Origin: CAZKAP01 sp964552195
GTDB lineage: Bacteria; Bacteroidota; Bacteroidia; Flavobacteriales; Flavobacteriaceae
Reading direction: 5' to 3'
DNA length: 64,000 bases
Assembly (NCBI GenBank): GCA_964552195.1
Contig: CAZKFM010000012.1
Location: 32,730-96,729 of the forward strand
The notes below the pieces were generated by a model that had not been told where the DNA came from, made no database searches, and saw only the letters and a list, made by a program, of their open reading frames with translations. Both the position numbers and the translations under genes were made by a program. Below are positions 1 to 9,624 of the stretch, one piece after another (position 1 is the stretch's first letter; each line of letters begins with the position of its first letter).

Positions 1-2
1 AT

Positions 3-1898
3 GGAATGGATATACTACTCGCCCCGGCCTTAAATATTCACCGGGATCCCAGGGCCGGAAGAAATTTCGAATACTACTCCGAGGACCCACTACTCTCAGG
101 TAAAATGGCGGCAGCATTTGTAAACGGGGTTCAGTCGGTGGGCGTAGGCACCTCGATCAAGCACTACGCAGTGAACAATCAGGAAACCAACCGCATGTCC
201 CTCGATGTTCAGGTCAGTGAGAGGGCGCTGCGGGAAATCTACCTCAAGGGGTTCGAGTTGGCCGTAAAGGAAGGCAAGCCCTGGACGGTAATGAGTTCGT
301 ACAATGAGATTAACGGCACTACTGCATCCCAGAATGAAGAACTCCTGGAAACGGTTTTGCGGACGGAATGGGGGTTCGATGGACTCGTCATGACGGATTG
401 GTTCGCTGGGCTCGATCCGGTAGCACAAATGAAGGCCGGGAACGACCTGCTGATGCCGGGTACTCCCCAGCAGCGTGAAGCACTCCGGCAGGCTCACGCC
501 ACGGGCAAGCTGGACGAGGATATCCTGAATCGCAACGCCCGGAGAATACTCAAGGTGTTGTTGAAGACGCCGACTTTTAACCGTTACGAATACTCCAACA
601 AGCCGCTGCTGGAGAAGCACGCTAAGTTGGCCCGTCGAGTTGCCGCCGAGGGTGCGGTATTGCTCAAAAACGACGGGGTACTGCCGGTGGAGGCGAATGG
701 ATTAACAGTCGCGGCCTTCGGCATTGGCTCTTATGAGTTCATTGCCGGAGGCACCGGAAGCGGTGATGTCGTCGAAGCCTACACCGTATCACTGGTCGAA
801 GGATTGGATCTAGCAGGTTTAGCCATCGACAGTGCTTTAGAGTCCTCCTATCAGGCATTTATCGAAAGTGAAAAGGCCAAACGACCCGAGGAGGATGCCT
901 TCAACTTTTTACCCCCTGAACCGATGCCCGAAATGCCTATAGAGGTTTCCGAGATCAAAGCAGCCGCCGATAACAGTGATATCGCTTTCATTACTTTGGG
1001 AAGGATCTCGGGTGAATTCCAGGACCGACCCCTAGAGGGCGACTATTTGCTCACGGAGACAGAATTGGAAATGATTCGGAAAGTTTCCGAGGTATTTCAT
1101 GCTCAGGATAAAAAGGTAATCATGATCCTGAATGTCGGTAATGTGGTCGAGGTGGAATCCTGGAAGGAGCAGGTAGACGCCATACTCCTACCCTGGCAGG
1201 GCGGACAGGAAGCCGGTAATGCCGTGGTCGATGTGCTCACAGGTAAAATAAACCCATCCGGCAAGCTGCCGACCACCTTCCCGCTTCGATATGAGGACGT
1301 GCCGAGTTCGGATAACTTCCCGGGTGAGGAATATGGAGTGCCGGTATCCACCGTTGGTGCATTTCCAACCCAGCCGGCCCGAGTGGTTTACGAAGAAGGC
1401 ATCTACGTCGGATACCGTTATTACACCAGCTTTGACAAAAAGGTCTCGTACCCGTTTGGGTTTGGTCTGTCTTACACCAACTTTGAATACGAAAATTTGC
1501 AGGTAGAGTCCGATAAAGGTGTGATCAAAGTGTCTTGCTCTGTACGGAATACGGGTGACTACGCCGGTAAAGAATCGGTTCAGGTTTACATTAGTGCTCC
1601 GGGCAATTCCCTGGAAATGCCGGCTATGGAACTGCGTTCGTTCGGAAAGACTTCACTGCTGGAACCCGGAGAGGAAGAGGTCCTTAAGTTCACTATACGG
1701 CCATCCGACTATGCCTCCTTCGATACGGAACGCTCCTCATGGATACTGGAAGCCGGCACCTACGGAGTTCGTATAGGAGCATCCAGCGAAGATATCCGGT
1801 TGACCAGTTCCTTCGAACTGGAGGATGAAATGCTAATCGAAAAACTCAGTCACGCCCTGACACCAGAGAAAACAATAGACGAATTATCCAAGAAATAA
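3..1898 (+). CDS. Glycoside hydrolase family 3 beta-glucosidase, 5' truncated by window edge
   Basis: Hydrolyses terminal beta-glucosyl residues from oligosaccharides, probably in the periplasm. The frame is open to the left edge, so the signal peptide and first part of the TIM barrel are missing; about 630 residues remain of a usual 700-800. Visible GH3 signatures are RNFEYYSEDP, the IKHY block, and the nucleophile region GLVMTDWFAG, with Asp about residue 131 of the visible part. A GH3 C-terminal sandwich domain follows, and a fibronectin-III-like domain occupies roughly the last 100 residues. The neighbouring GH16 gene fits beta-1,3-glucan use. The ATG at 6 is internal to the conserved domain and is not the true start. 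The exact substrate cannot be read from the sequence. Confidence 0.93.
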   Translation, partial: GMDILLAPALNIHRDPRAGRNFEYYSEDPLLSGKMAAAFVNGVQSVGVGTSIKHYAVNNQETNRMSLDVQVSERALREIYLKGFELAVKEGKPWTVMSSYNEINGTTASQNEELLETVLRTEWGFDGLVMTDWFAGLDPVAQMKAGNDLLMPGTPQQREALRQAHATGKLDEDILNRNARRILKVLLKTPTFNRYEYSNKPLLEKHAKLARRVAAEGAVLLKNDGVLPVEANGLTVAAFGIGSYEFIAGGTGSGDVVEAYTVSLVEGLDLAGLAIDSALESSYQAFIESEKAKRPEEDAFNFLPPEPMPEMPIEVSEIKAAADNSDIAFITLGRISGEFQDRPLEGDYLLTETELEMIRKVSEVFHAQDKKVIMILNVGNVVEVESWKEQVDAILLPWQGGQEAGNAVVDVLTGKINPSGKLPTTFPLRYEDVPSSDNFPGEEYGVPVSTVGAFPTQPARVVYEEGIYVGYRYYTSFDKKVSYPFGFGLSYTNFEYENLQVESDKGVIKVSCSVRNTGDYAGKESVQVYISAPGNSLEMPAMELRSFGKTSLLEPGEEEVLKFTIRPSDYASFDTERSSWILEAGTYGVRIGASSEDIRLTSSFELEDEMLIEKLSHALTPEKTIDELSKK

Positions 1899-1963
1899 CT
1901 CTTTCCTTTTATGCGTAAACCCGATAAGGGTTTTTCTAACTGGCCTCTAAAGGGCCAAAACAG

Positions 1964-2010
1964 GAGCCCCGCTCACCGACTGGCATCATGGTATAGAGCG
2001 GGGCTCTTAT
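1964..2010. terminator. Hairpin terminator between convergent GH3 and GH16 genes
   Basis: GAGCCCCGCTC (1964-1974) and GAGCGGGGCTC (1996-2006) form a perfect 11-bp stem with a 21-nt loop. The element lies in the short gap between two convergent genes and has modest T-rich flanks on both sides, so it may serve both strands. Confidence 0.6.
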
Positions 2011-2021
2011 ATTGTCCTGTT

Positions 2022-3194
2022 CTACTGATATACCCGCACGTAATCGATCTCGAAGGTGGATTCGGTAAAGTCTGCCGGGATTTCGCCGCCCAGATTACCC
2101 CCCATGGCTATATTGAGCAACAGGTAGTGAGGATTATCGAAGGGGCGTCCTGTGGTGTTCTCCAATTCATACACCAACTGGTCATTGTAGTAAACCTTCA
2201 TGGCATCCTCATTCCACTCCAGGGAATAGATCTGAAACTCGGTGGTCGAATTGGGAGCGGTTATTTCTCCTCCTTCAAAGGAGTAGGCGAAGGTCTGGGT
2301 ATCACCCCAGTGGAAATATGCCAGAGTAGTCGACTTGTCCCAGCCGGTTTGTTCCATTATATCAATTTCACCACATCGTGGCCACCCTACACTTCCGAAT
2401 TGATCGCCAAAAAAGTTTCCTATCTCGTCGATATTTGCTCCCAAAGTCCATATGGCCGGCCAGGTTCCTCCGGCGTCAGGTAGCTTCGCTCGCACCTCCA
2501 CACGGCCGTATTCGAAAGCAAATTTGGAGTTCAGGCGGGCAGAAGTATACGACTTCGTTGTGCCTTCGAAGGTATAGTCCTCCTTGATAGCTACAATTTT
2601 CAGGGTTCCATTATCAACAAATGAATTATCCCGGTCGTCTACGTAATGCTGCTGCTCGCCATTAGCCCAACTGTCACCGAGTATGGGTATTAACTGATGA
2701 TGCCATTTATCGGGATCCGGCCCCCCTGAATAATCGAACTCATCGGCCCAGACTACCGTGGGAAACTCCGCATTCGAGCGATACATGGTTATACTCTGGG
2801 TGGTGGTCAGCTCATTGCCCGTTTCGGATATAGCGGTAACCTCTACCTCGTAATCCAAGGTGCCTTCGTCCTGTACCGTAAACGTGGCTATTCCACTGGT
2901 ATTTTCCACCGGAGCCTCATCCCCGAACTCAAATCGGAAACGCTCCGCATTTCGAGCCGTCGCCCTCAGCGTAACTTCCCCTGAACCGTTTCCAAAAGGG
3001 TTATACTGGTTTTCACCGGTTCGGGTCACGGACAGATTGAGGCCGGACGGCGTCACTTCCGTTTGTGTGTCTCCTCCGGAACCCTCCGAAGAGCAGGATT
3101 CGATTGCGAGAAGGGTAAAAACACTTACCGCCAGGAAACCGAACAGACCTAATCGTTTAACTGTTTTCAAATTGAGATACGTCGTCTTAATCAT
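2022..3194 (-). CDS. Glycoside hydrolase family 16 beta-glucanase (laminarinase-like) lipoprotein
   Basis: Endo-acting beta-glucanase expected to cut laminarin-type beta-1,3-glucans at the cell surface. The catalytic signature GEIDIME is visible near residue 277; its two Glu residues are the nucleophile and acid/base known for GH16. The N-terminus from the chosen ATG (MIKTTYLNLK...) has basic residues, a hydrophobic stretch and a Cys at about residue 34 (AIESC), a lipoprotein-type signal. A PKD/Ig-like domain of about 80 residues precedes the catalytic domain. An upstream in-frame ATG at 3281 would put 29 non-signal-like residues first and is disfavoured. It converges with the GH3 gene. No SusC/SusD pair is present, so this is not a complete polysaccharide utilisation locus. 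Confidence 0.93.
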   Translation of the reverse strand: MIKTTYLNLKTVKRLGLFGFLAVSVFTLLAIESCSSEGSGGDTQTEVTPSGLNLSVTRTGENQYNPFGNGSGEVTLRATARNAERFRFEFGDEAPVENTSGIATFTVQDEGTLDYEVEVTAISETGNELTTTQSITMYRSNAEFPTVVWADEFDYSGGPDPDKWHHQLIPILGDSWANGEQQHYVDDRDNSFVDNGTLKIVAIKEDYTFEGTTKSYTSARLNSKFAFEYGRVEVRAKLPDAGGTWPAIWTLGANIDEIGNFFGDQFGSVGWPRCGEIDIMEQTGWDKSTTLAYFHWGDTQTFAYSFEGGEITAPNSTTEFQIYSLEWNEDAMKVYYNDQLVYELENTTGRPFDNPHYLLLNIAMGGNLGGEIPADFTESTFEIDYVRVYQ

Positions 3195-3266
3195 AGCAAG
3201 TTTTATTATATAACGTTCCGGAAAGGAATGAACTCTTTCCTCATCATGTCCAATATAATAAACGCA

Positions 3267-3300
3267 GACCATCCGAGGCAATTATTTCCCTCGGATGGTC
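3267..3300 (-). terminator. Hairpin downstream of the YegP-like gene
   Basis: GACCATCCGAGG (3267-3278) pairs perfectly with CCTCGGATGGTC (3289-3300), giving a 12-bp stem and 10-nt loop. It lies between two minus-strand genes and would end the upstream transcript. Confidence 0.65.
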
Positions 3301-3328
3301 TCCTTAAAATTAAAGGTCTGAATGATGG

Positions 3329-3655
3329 CTATTCGTCTTCTACGGCAGCGTCCGGAGCATTTTTCTTTACGGAACTTATTCCGTTCTCCATGGCCGATGC
3401 ACTGGAGTACATTTCGCTCTTCCCGATCACCTGTCCGTTGGCGGCCTTCAGGTTAAAATAAGGACTACCATCCTTGGCCTCAAGGCGATCGTAACGCCCG
3501 TCTTCGCTGGCATTTTTCTTAACGGACTCCACTCCGTTTTCGCAGGCCGCCCTGCTGTTGTATGACTCACTGGTCAGAATTACCTGCCCGTTTCCAGCTA
3601 CCAGGTTAAACATGAAGTTACCGGCAGCTGTGGTTTTAATCTTGAATTTACCCAT
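3329..3655 (-). CDS. YegP/DUF1508 family protein with two tandem repeats
   Basis: Small soluble protein of 108 residues made of two copies of the DUF1508 (UPF0339) unit. Each copy has a strand-rich half ending in a Gly-Gln-Val-Ile element (GNGQVILTSE and ANGQVIGKSE), followed by a helix ending ENGVESVKKNA or ENGISSVKKNA. The function of the family is not established. The ATG at 3655 (MGKFKIKTT) begins at the domain edge; a longer form from 3682 adds nine unconserved residues. It is flanked by its own hairpin terminator, so it looks monocistronic. Confidence 0.88.
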   Translation of the reverse strand: MGKFKIKTTAAGNFMFNLVAGNGQVILTSESYNSRAACENGVESVKKNASEDGRYDRLEAKDGSPYFNLKAANGQVIGKSEMYSSASAMENGISSVKKNAPDAAVEDE

Positions 3656-3773
3656 GGTTTGAATTTTTCTTAAAGTTAGCACAAACCGTAAATTCTGCAG
3701 TACGAGATCTCTTTGTAGTTAATCAAAAAACCCGTTTCTACCACCAAAGTACCCGTGGCATAACGCAGCATCA

Positions 3774-4433
3774 TCACTCTAGAATCTCGGCACTAATTAC
3801 GTAATCGAGTTGGGGATAGTTTTTCCTTAAGTACGCATTGCCATACCTGGCTATGGTGTCCTGCTTATCCTGAATCTGGGCACCATAACCGTCGTACAGG
3901 GCATCGGCTACGATCATTCCTTTGGTGATCCTGGCGACCACCGGAAAACCCTTGACTCCATTAAAGGTAATCGTATCCAGTCTGAGGTTATCCACCAGAT
4001 TGATGTACAACTGCGTGGTACGTGTCCTGGGCTGGTCACGAGCGAAAGCGATGGTACCCCGGCGATTGCTTTGGATAACCGGCTCATCGGCCACCTTTAT
4101 CTGATTCCAGCCGTTGTACAGGGTGCTGTCGTTACTGATTCCAAACTGAGCCACGAAATTCGGTATTACCCTGAAAAATGCGACCTCGTTGTAGTAACCG
4201 GTTTTAATCAGCTGATAGAGCCGATCTACGGCGGCGGGAGACCACTCCCGGTGCGATTCCAGTTCAAATGAACCCTGAGTGGTTGTAAAGCGGGCTCGAA
4301 AGACTTCGGGAGCCCTTTCCGTGGGAAAGGCCGTCACCGATTTGGACCCGCCACAACCCGCTATGACCGTGAAAAAGCTGAGTAGCCCAATTATCATTAG
4401 TGATCGCATGTAAGTCTTGAAAGAGGCCCTCAT
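3774..4433 (-). CDS. Peptidyl-prolyl cis-trans isomerase, cyclophilin type, lipoprotein
   Basis: Predicted periplasmic proline isomerase that helps exported proteins fold. The N-terminus holds a hydrophobic segment ending in a clear lipobox (VIAGC). The rest matches small bacterial cyclophilins: the early TTQGSFELE strand, the GYYNEVAFFRVIPNFVAQFG block that contains the catalytic Arg (FFRVI), and a C-terminal segment on unwanted by-products and reaction intermediates. The cyclophilin QF pair (VAQFG) is present. The start is uncertain: ATG at 4433 follows an A-rich stretch, ATG at 4409 gives the shortest signal, and 4469 is also open. Confidence 0.87.
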   Translation of the reverse strand: MRASFKTYMRSLMIIGLLSFFTVIAGCGGSKSVTAFPTERAPEVFRARFTTTQGSFELESHREWSPAAVDRLYQLIKTGYYNEVAFFRVIPNFVAQFGISNDSTLYNGWNQIKVADEPVIQSNRRGTIAFARDQPRTRTTQLYINLVDNLRLDTITFNGVKGFPVVARITKGMIVADALYDGYGAQIQDKQDTIARYGNAYLRKNYPQLDYVISAEILE

Positions 4434-4504
4434 TTTTTTCTGGATATCGCACAAAATAGCAAAAATCATTACTCCCCAGCCAGTTGCAGATCGCTTTGCT
4501 GTAT

Positions 4505-4536
4505 AAAAAACCCGCGATCCTGGGAAAGATCGCGGG
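4505..4536 (-). terminator. Intrinsic terminator of the metalloprotease gene
   Basis: CCCGCGATC (4511-4519) pairs with GATCGCGGG (4528-4536) over an 8-nt loop. Six A residues at 4505-4510 become the U tract when read on the minus strand. Confidence 0.82.
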
Positions 4537-4568
4537 TCATTAAGTAAGCTAGTTATTGGGATGTTTGT

Positions 4569-7064
4569 TTAGTTCGGGTCGAGTATCATGTCAATGCGGT
4601 CCCTGACATCTTCCAGGTGGTAGCGGGAACGCAGGTCAGGGGATCGCTTAAGCGCCGATTCCACGTCCCTCTTGATGTTGCGGAGTTCGCCTCTGGCCAC
4701 CGATCGAATATCGGACTGACTGGTATTCACGGCCGTTACCGTGCTCCAACTGCTCGAGGAGCCCCTTTGGTTATCGGCCTCCATCAGATAGGCCAGGCGA
4801 TCGATATGCGCCTTCTGCAAATTTCTTCGATAGGTATCTATGGGCTTGCCGGACTTCAATTCCGACCAGATACCCATACGCAGGTCATAAACCATCTCTA
4901 AAAGGCTGTACGCTGAATTCCCATTCAGGGTGTGCTGCTCGATCAGACGGGCAATGCGGCCGAGATCCAGAATCTGGTTCAGAGTTCGAACCTGGGTGGC
5001 ACGGATACGCTCAACGGTACCTGCAGCCTCGATTCGGCTTAAGATCTCTTTATCCAGCATCCATTCCGGAGTCTGAAAAAGCTGTCGCTGAAGGAAATCC
5101 ATACACTTACGCTGGTGCGCCTGGGATACCGGAGTGTAAACCACTCCTTCCTGATCGTAGGTCTTGTAGTGCTCATAAACCCCACCAATATTACTGGCGA
5201 CATGCCCCATATATCGGTTATACTGGGCAAGTACCTGACCATACAGATCTCCGAGCTCTTCGTAGTCCTTTCCGTCTTCTTCGGTCCACTCGATCAGGCG
5301 GGGTACGATTCGCTTCAGGTTAGCGATGCCATAATCACTGGCCTTTACAGCATCGTCCCCCAGATCCTCCGTCTGTGAGCTCGGATCCCTTACCGGACGC
5401 TGTTGGCGTCCGAAACGGTACATGGGATCTCCGGCATGTTCGAGTATCCACCGATCCAGTACAGGCTTCTCGTCCTCGGCAGACTTATCCAGAATGGGAC
5501 GGTACCCCCAGTTGATGGCATACTTGTCATAAATACCTATGTTGGGCATCAGACTTACACCCTGGTCACCCGGCTGGGCAACATAATTGAAGCGCGCGTA
5601 GTCCATGATGGAAGGCGCCGTGCCGTACTTGCTGGTGAAGGAGGCAGAACGGAGGGAATCGACAGGATAGGCCACACTGCTTCCCATATTGTGGGGAAGA
5701 CCCAGTGTGTGTCCAACTTCGTGGGCCGAAACGAAGCGAATGAGTCGCCCCATGACCTCGTCTTTGAATTCCACCCCTCTGGCATCGGGATTGATCGCGG
5801 CCGTCTGAACAAAAAACCAGTTGCGCAGCAACGTCATCACATTGTGATACCAGTTAATATCCGATTCAAGTATCTCACCGCTCCTGGGATCACTTACATG
5901 CGGGCCGTTGGCGTTGGGAATGGGTGAAGCCAGGTAACGCACCACCGAATAGCGAACGTCTTCGGGTGACCACTCGGGGTCTACCTCTGGCGAGGGAGGG
6001 TCTTTGGCGATAATGGCATTTTTGAATCCCGCGGCCTCAAAGGCTACCTGCCAATCCTCTATACCCTGCTTAATGTATGGTACCCACTTTTTAGGTGTGG
6101 CCCTATCGACATAATACACTATAGGCTTTTTGGGTTCCACCAGTTCCCCGGCCAAAAACTTCTCCTTATCCTCTTCCTTAACCTCCAGTCTCCAACGATC
6201 CAGGTAGCGAATGGTCTTACTCTTCTGAGCGTCCAGGCCGTAATCGACCTGTCCACGGGCAAACCAGCCCACCCGCTGGTCGAAGTACCTGCGCTTCATG
6301 GGTTCTTCCGGCAACAATATCATTGAGTTGTTGATCTCTATGCTTATTGACCCCAGACTGCGGTTGCTGGGCGCCTCTCTGGCCAGGTAGGTCTTAACGT
6401 GACGAGCCTCTATATTACGGGGGTAGCTCTTTATGGTTTCGATATAGCTCCGTTGGTCATCCATACGGCTCACCTTGTATTGGGTGCGGTAACGCGATGG
6501 CATGCCCAGGGCCTGTACATCCTTGGTAAACAGAGGGTCGACTTCGATAACGGTAGCGGGACTAACCGAATCCTTCTTCAGGGCCTTTATGGGAAAGGTA
6601 TACAATACAGGTTCGAAGTTGGAGTTCACCACGGCTTCGTGAACAGGTAAGGAATCCGCCGCAAAATTCTCGTAGGAAACCACACGTAGCACCACCTTTT
6701 TAGGCTTCTTTTCCCACCTCAATACCTGGGTGTTGATCTTTCCGCCACCGAATCCGATGCCATCGGCCGTCTTGGCAATTCGGCTTACCATGAGCATTTC
6801 ACGATTAAACAGGGAATCCGGTATCTCGTAGAAAAACTTGTCTTCCACCTCGTGCACGTCGAATAAGCCCTTATCGGTTTTGGCTTCTTTGGTGATCACC
6901 TTAGAATAGGGTTGAATATCCCCTTTGCCGGGCTTTTTAGCCGGAGCAGCAGCCTCGGTCTTGTCTTTTTTCTTTTTCCGTTTCGAACGTTGTGCTTCAG
7001 CTGGCTGTATGGCCATGAGTCCCACAAGCCCGAAAAGGATTATGGAAGGTAGAATTCGCTTCAT
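4569..7064 (-). CDS. Secreted zinc-dependent metalloprotease (DUF5117/DUF5118/DUF4953 type)
   Basis: Large 831-residue exported peptidase-like protein. It starts with a signal peptide (MKRILPSIILFG... cleaved after about AEA), then a Lys/Arg-rich linker (RSKRKKKKDK). The N-terminal half matches the DUF5118/DUF5117 arrangement. The catalytic zinc site HEVGHTLGLPH is visible near residue 450 and is the extended HExxHxxGxxH metzincin-type motif. Families with this arrangement are common in Bacteroidota; substrates are mostly unknown. It has its own terminator. No T9SS C-terminal domain is visible, so a periplasmic location is more likely than surface display. Confidence 0.88.
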   Translation of the reverse strand: MKRILPSIILFGLVGLMAIQPAEAQRSKRKKKKDKTEAAAPAKKPGKGDIQPYSKVITKEAKTDKGLFDVHEVEDKFFYEIPDSLFNREMLMVSRIAKTADGIGFGGGKINTQVLRWEKKPKKVVLRVVSYENFAADSLPVHEAVVNSNFEPVLYTFPIKALKKDSVSPATVIEVDPLFTKDVQALGMPSRYRTQYKVSRMDDQRSYIETIKSYPRNIEARHVKTYLAREAPSNRSLGSISIEINNSMILLPEEPMKRRYFDQRVGWFARGQVDYGLDAQKSKTIRYLDRWRLEVKEEDKEKFLAGELVEPKKPIVYYVDRATPKKWVPYIKQGIEDWQVAFEAAGFKNAIIAKDPPSPEVDPEWSPEDVRYSVVRYLASPIPNANGPHVSDPRSGEILESDINWYHNVMTLLRNWFFVQTAAINPDARGVEFKDEVMGRLIRFVSAHEVGHTLGLPHNMGSSVAYPVDSLRSASFTSKYGTAPSIMDYARFNYVAQPGDQGVSLMPNIGIYDKYAINWGYRPILDKSAEDEKPVLDRWILEHAGDPMYRFGRQQRPVRDPSSQTEDLGDDAVKASDYGIANLKRIVPRLIEWTEEDGKDYEELGDLYGQVLAQYNRYMGHVASNIGGVYEHYKTYDQEGVVYTPVSQAHQRKCMDFLQRQLFQTPEWMLDKEILSRIEAAGTVERIRATQVRTLNQILDLGRIARLIEQHTLNGNSAYSLLEMVYDLRMGIWSELKSGKPIDTYRRNLQKAHIDRLAYLMEADNQRGSSSSWSTVTAVNTSQSDIRSVARGELRNIKRDVESALKRSPDLRSRYHLEDVRDRIDMILDPN

Positions 7065-7303
7065 ATAATCGGGTTTAATAGCAACAGGGCAAAATAGTCA
7101 ATCAAGCCTTACCAATCGGTTAGCTGCGAGTATTTAGCAATAAAGTGCGAATAAATCCCGACGAATGTAGCATCCTGGCCTTTCAACAACCGAAATTTCA
7201 AATTTACCGGAAGACCGAGCCCCCCTGCTCTGTTCTTGTTCCGGCCGATTATTTACCGGCCTGGTGAATCCAATGGAAGTTTTAACCGAACGTGGGGCAT
7301 ATT

Positions 7304-7909
7304 CTAAGTGCGGTACTGATCGTGAAGTCCGCGACCCGAACGAATCATAGGCAGTATCTTTTCAATACGCCGCTCACGAGTAGCTTCTCGTTTAGCCTCG
7401 GCTATGTATTTTAGGTATTCCTTTCGACTACTCGGACTTAGCCCTTCAAATTTCTCCCGAAGGGAGGCATCCTCATCGAACCGGGCAAGGAGAAGCTCTG
7501 GAATGGGAGGCATAGAACGATCATTGGGCCTCTCTGCAGCTATTCGCCGTCCACTCTTCTCGTTCTGAACCGCCTCTTTCACATACTCGGCAACCCATTG
7601 CGGATGGAATTCTCCCTCATCATATATCTTCCAATGCCGCAACGCCCGGGTCTTACCCTCCTGGGCATTTTGGAGTACATTTATTGAATCTGACAGCAAT
7701 GCCCCCTGGAAAAACCAAATCCCGCAATATTCCTTAAAAAGACTCAGGCCCAGTATGTTCCTTCCGTTCCAGCTATAGGTGGGGCGTCCCCATTTGAGTT
7801 CTTCAGTGAGTCCCGCACCAAGGGCAATCTCCCGTAGCTTTTTGAGAACTCTGCTTAGCGCGTGCTGCTGCTCGAAGTAGGCGTTGATAGGATTGGAGGT
7901 TACGGACAT
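7304..7909 (-). CDS. YdeI/OmpD-associated family protein (DUF1801-like)
   Basis: Cytoplasmic protein of 201 residues. The first two thirds match the DUF1801 fold, with the block ELKWGRPTYSWNGRNI and the hydrophobic GIWFFQGALL strand. The C-terminus has the YdeI-type helical tail with a Tyr-Leu-Lys-Tyr-Ile-Ala-Glu-Ala-Lys segment and basic residues. The role of this family is not firmly known. The gene is monocistronic in context, with about 240 bp of non-coding DNA downstream of its stop before the next minus-strand gene start. Confidence 0.8.
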   Translation of the reverse strand: MSVTSNPINAYFEQQHALSRVLKKLREIALGAGLTEELKWGRPTYSWNGRNILGLSLFKEYCGIWFFQGALLSDSINVLQNAQEGKTRALRHWKIYDEGEFHPQWVAEYVKEAVQNEKSGRRIAAERPNDRSMPPIPELLLARFDEDASLREKFEGLSPSSRKEYLKYIAEAKREATRERRIEKILPMIRSGRGLHDQYRT

Positions 7910-8088
7910 AATTAACGGTTCATTTTATGTAAGATTTGACGCCATAGCCCTCATATTTACATACTTAGACGTAAAATAAAGGTATTGAATATTTGGTGTT
8001 ACGGGTCAATTCTCTATAACTTATAGCAGTTTTCCTGTTGGAAAAGTCGGCCCGGGACCATCCTTCAGGATCATGAAATCCAAATGGT

Positions 8089-8604
8089 ATGATACGCATC
8101 GCCGTAGTAATGGACAAGGCCTGTGTGATGGGTGCTTCCTCCAGTGAAGGGCAAGAACTCAGGGTCGGACTGCTCCCAAACGGACTTCCTATCGCATTGG
8201 AAAACCTGCTTCAAGCGGAGAACATAGCCGGGGGGGAATCTTCCTGGCTGGAACCGACCAAAAAGGCTGAAAAGAGCAGGTATGTAATTACAAGGAACGA
8301 GGACTTCGATACCCGGGGAGAAGATGTATTCGTAATTACGAATCCACATCTGCTGATCGAACGCTACGAGTATTCCGATGACGAGCTGCTAATCGCGGGC
8401 GGACTGTCCATGTTCAATTTGTTCATACCACATACCCAGAGACTTCAGATCGCGCTCGTTGAGAGCCCCCTGCCTGGTGACCTGGTGTTCGATTCCTGGA
8501 AAAAACACCCCTTCGAGCTGCAGTCTACTGAGGAATGGGTCGGTTTCAACGTGCTTACCTACCGGGGACTGAATCCGGAAGAAGTGACCGAATTCATTGG
8601 GTAA
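8089..8604 (+). CDS. Divergent dihydrofolate-reductase-like protein
   Basis: Protein of 171 residues that resembles a DHFR fold. The first strand is MIRIAVVMDKACVMG, the middle has SRYVITRN, and the C-terminal half has LIAGGLSMFNLFIPHTQRLQ followed by PLPGDLVFDSW, which match the DHFR glycine pair, helix and acidic strand. Missing are the usual NADPH-binding GRxTWESI block and the Trp of the substrate loop, so it may be inactive on dihydrofolate or use another substrate. It is a single gene with no operon partners. The assignment rests on pattern recognition over a weakly conserved family. Confidence 0.5.
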   Translation: MIRIAVVMDKACVMGASSSEGQELRVGLLPNGLPIALENLLQAENIAGGESSWLEPTKKAEKSRYVITRNEDFDTRGEDVFVITNPHLLIERYEYSDDELLIAGGLSMFNLFIPHTQRLQIALVESPLPGDLVFDSWKKHPFELQSTEEWVGFNVLTYRGLNPEEVTEFIG

Positions 8605-8774
8605 ACCAAACTACCACATCCAAGTGCGCTTTACACTGAATATATAACCCGCCTGCGAATTCAAATATTCTGAACTAGGGCTTAACCCTCCCACGCACTG
8701 TATAGAATACGTTAAGGTAGGCCGCAAGGGGAAGGAATTTAGCTACCTTCATAGTCGAATCAAAACCAGTAAAC

Positions 8775-9488
8775 ATGAAAAATTTAGTTAGTACACGGGT
8801 TGCCCGAAAAGCGAATTTTTCCAATCTGTTCAAATACAGCACCATGCCCATGGCGGCACTGTTAATACTGATGACTGCCAGCTGCACCACCATTACGGCG
8901 GAGGAATGGGTGCTAACCGACGAGAATACCAGCCCCAGCAGTATTTCCATGCCCTACTGGTCGACCATAGTGTTCGATGAGGAAGGTGGGAATACATCCG
9001 ACGGCTATCTGGTCGTTGAGGGGGCCGGTAAAAACGAGATGAAAAAGGTATGGAACGTCCAGACATTTGATTTTAAAAAGGGTGCGGACGAAAAGTTATG
9101 GGTGCGGTTTCGAAGTCTGGGAAATGATGTAATGATGGTTCAGGTCACGACCTACGATAAAGGCGAACGCAACATAGAATTGTTTCCTGTGCGCACGAAG
9201 GCCGAACACGAGTACCGCATTTATTCGTTCGACAATGATGAAGCCATGGATTGGGCCCGGGAACACCCCTTAATGAAAGAACTGGAGGGGCACATGAGCT
9301 TATCCAGTTATACGATCAAATTCGACGCCTATGCTTCACGTAACCACCCTGAAAAAATTGTGGATTTTATGCGGGACATTGCCACCTCCGTCCAGTATGA
9401 TTCCGACGCCTATTTCGAGCTCAAAGGATTCGAAAACATGGATGCCCTTATGGAATACCGTGACAAAAATGTGGGGAAGGTAGAATAG
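8775..9488 (+). CDS. Unknown lipoprotein
   Basis: I do not recognise the family. The protein of 237 residues begins with a long basic N-region, then a hydrophobic segment ending in MTASC, a lipobox, with the Cys near residue 37. The mature part is rich in acidic and aromatic residues and looks soluble and strand-rich (YLVVEG, LWVRFR, MMVQVTTYD). An unusually long N-region suggests the real start could be a later Met at about residue 24 (8844). A strong terminator follows, so it is transcribed alone or ends an operon. Confidence 0.75.
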   Translation: MKNLVSTRVARKANFSNLFKYSTMPMAALLILMTASCTTITAEEWVLTDENTSPSSISMPYWSTIVFDEEGGNTSDGYLVVEGAGKNEMKKVWNVQTFDFKKGADEKLWVRFRSLGNDVMMVQVTTYDKGERNIELFPVRTKAEHEYRIYSFDNDEAMDWAREHPLMKELEGHMSLSSYTIKFDAYASRNHPEKIVDFMRDIATSVQYDSDAYFELKGFENMDALMEYRDKNVGKVE

Positions 9489-9510
9489 TTCCGGCTCGCC
9501 CAAGGAGTCC

Positions 9511-9538
9511 ACCGCCTCGAATTACGGGGCGGTTTTTT
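9511..9538 (+). terminator. Intrinsic terminator after the 8775 lipoprotein gene
   Basis: ACCGCC (9511-9516) pairs with GGCGGT (9528-9533), followed by a run of T residues on the plus strand. Confidence 0.75.
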
Positions 9539-9624
9539 ATTGCCCTACCCTACGCACTACTTCGATCAGGGTGTCCATCCACGATCAACCCGGTGGATTT
9601 GAAAATTCCCCTTGGAACCGTCTC

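Noticed and set aside
3..3194. GH3 and GH16 genes as part of a polysaccharide utilisation locus
   Set aside because: No SusC/SusD pair, sulfatase or hybrid sensor is visible, and the two genes are convergent. A locus to the left of the window cannot be excluded.
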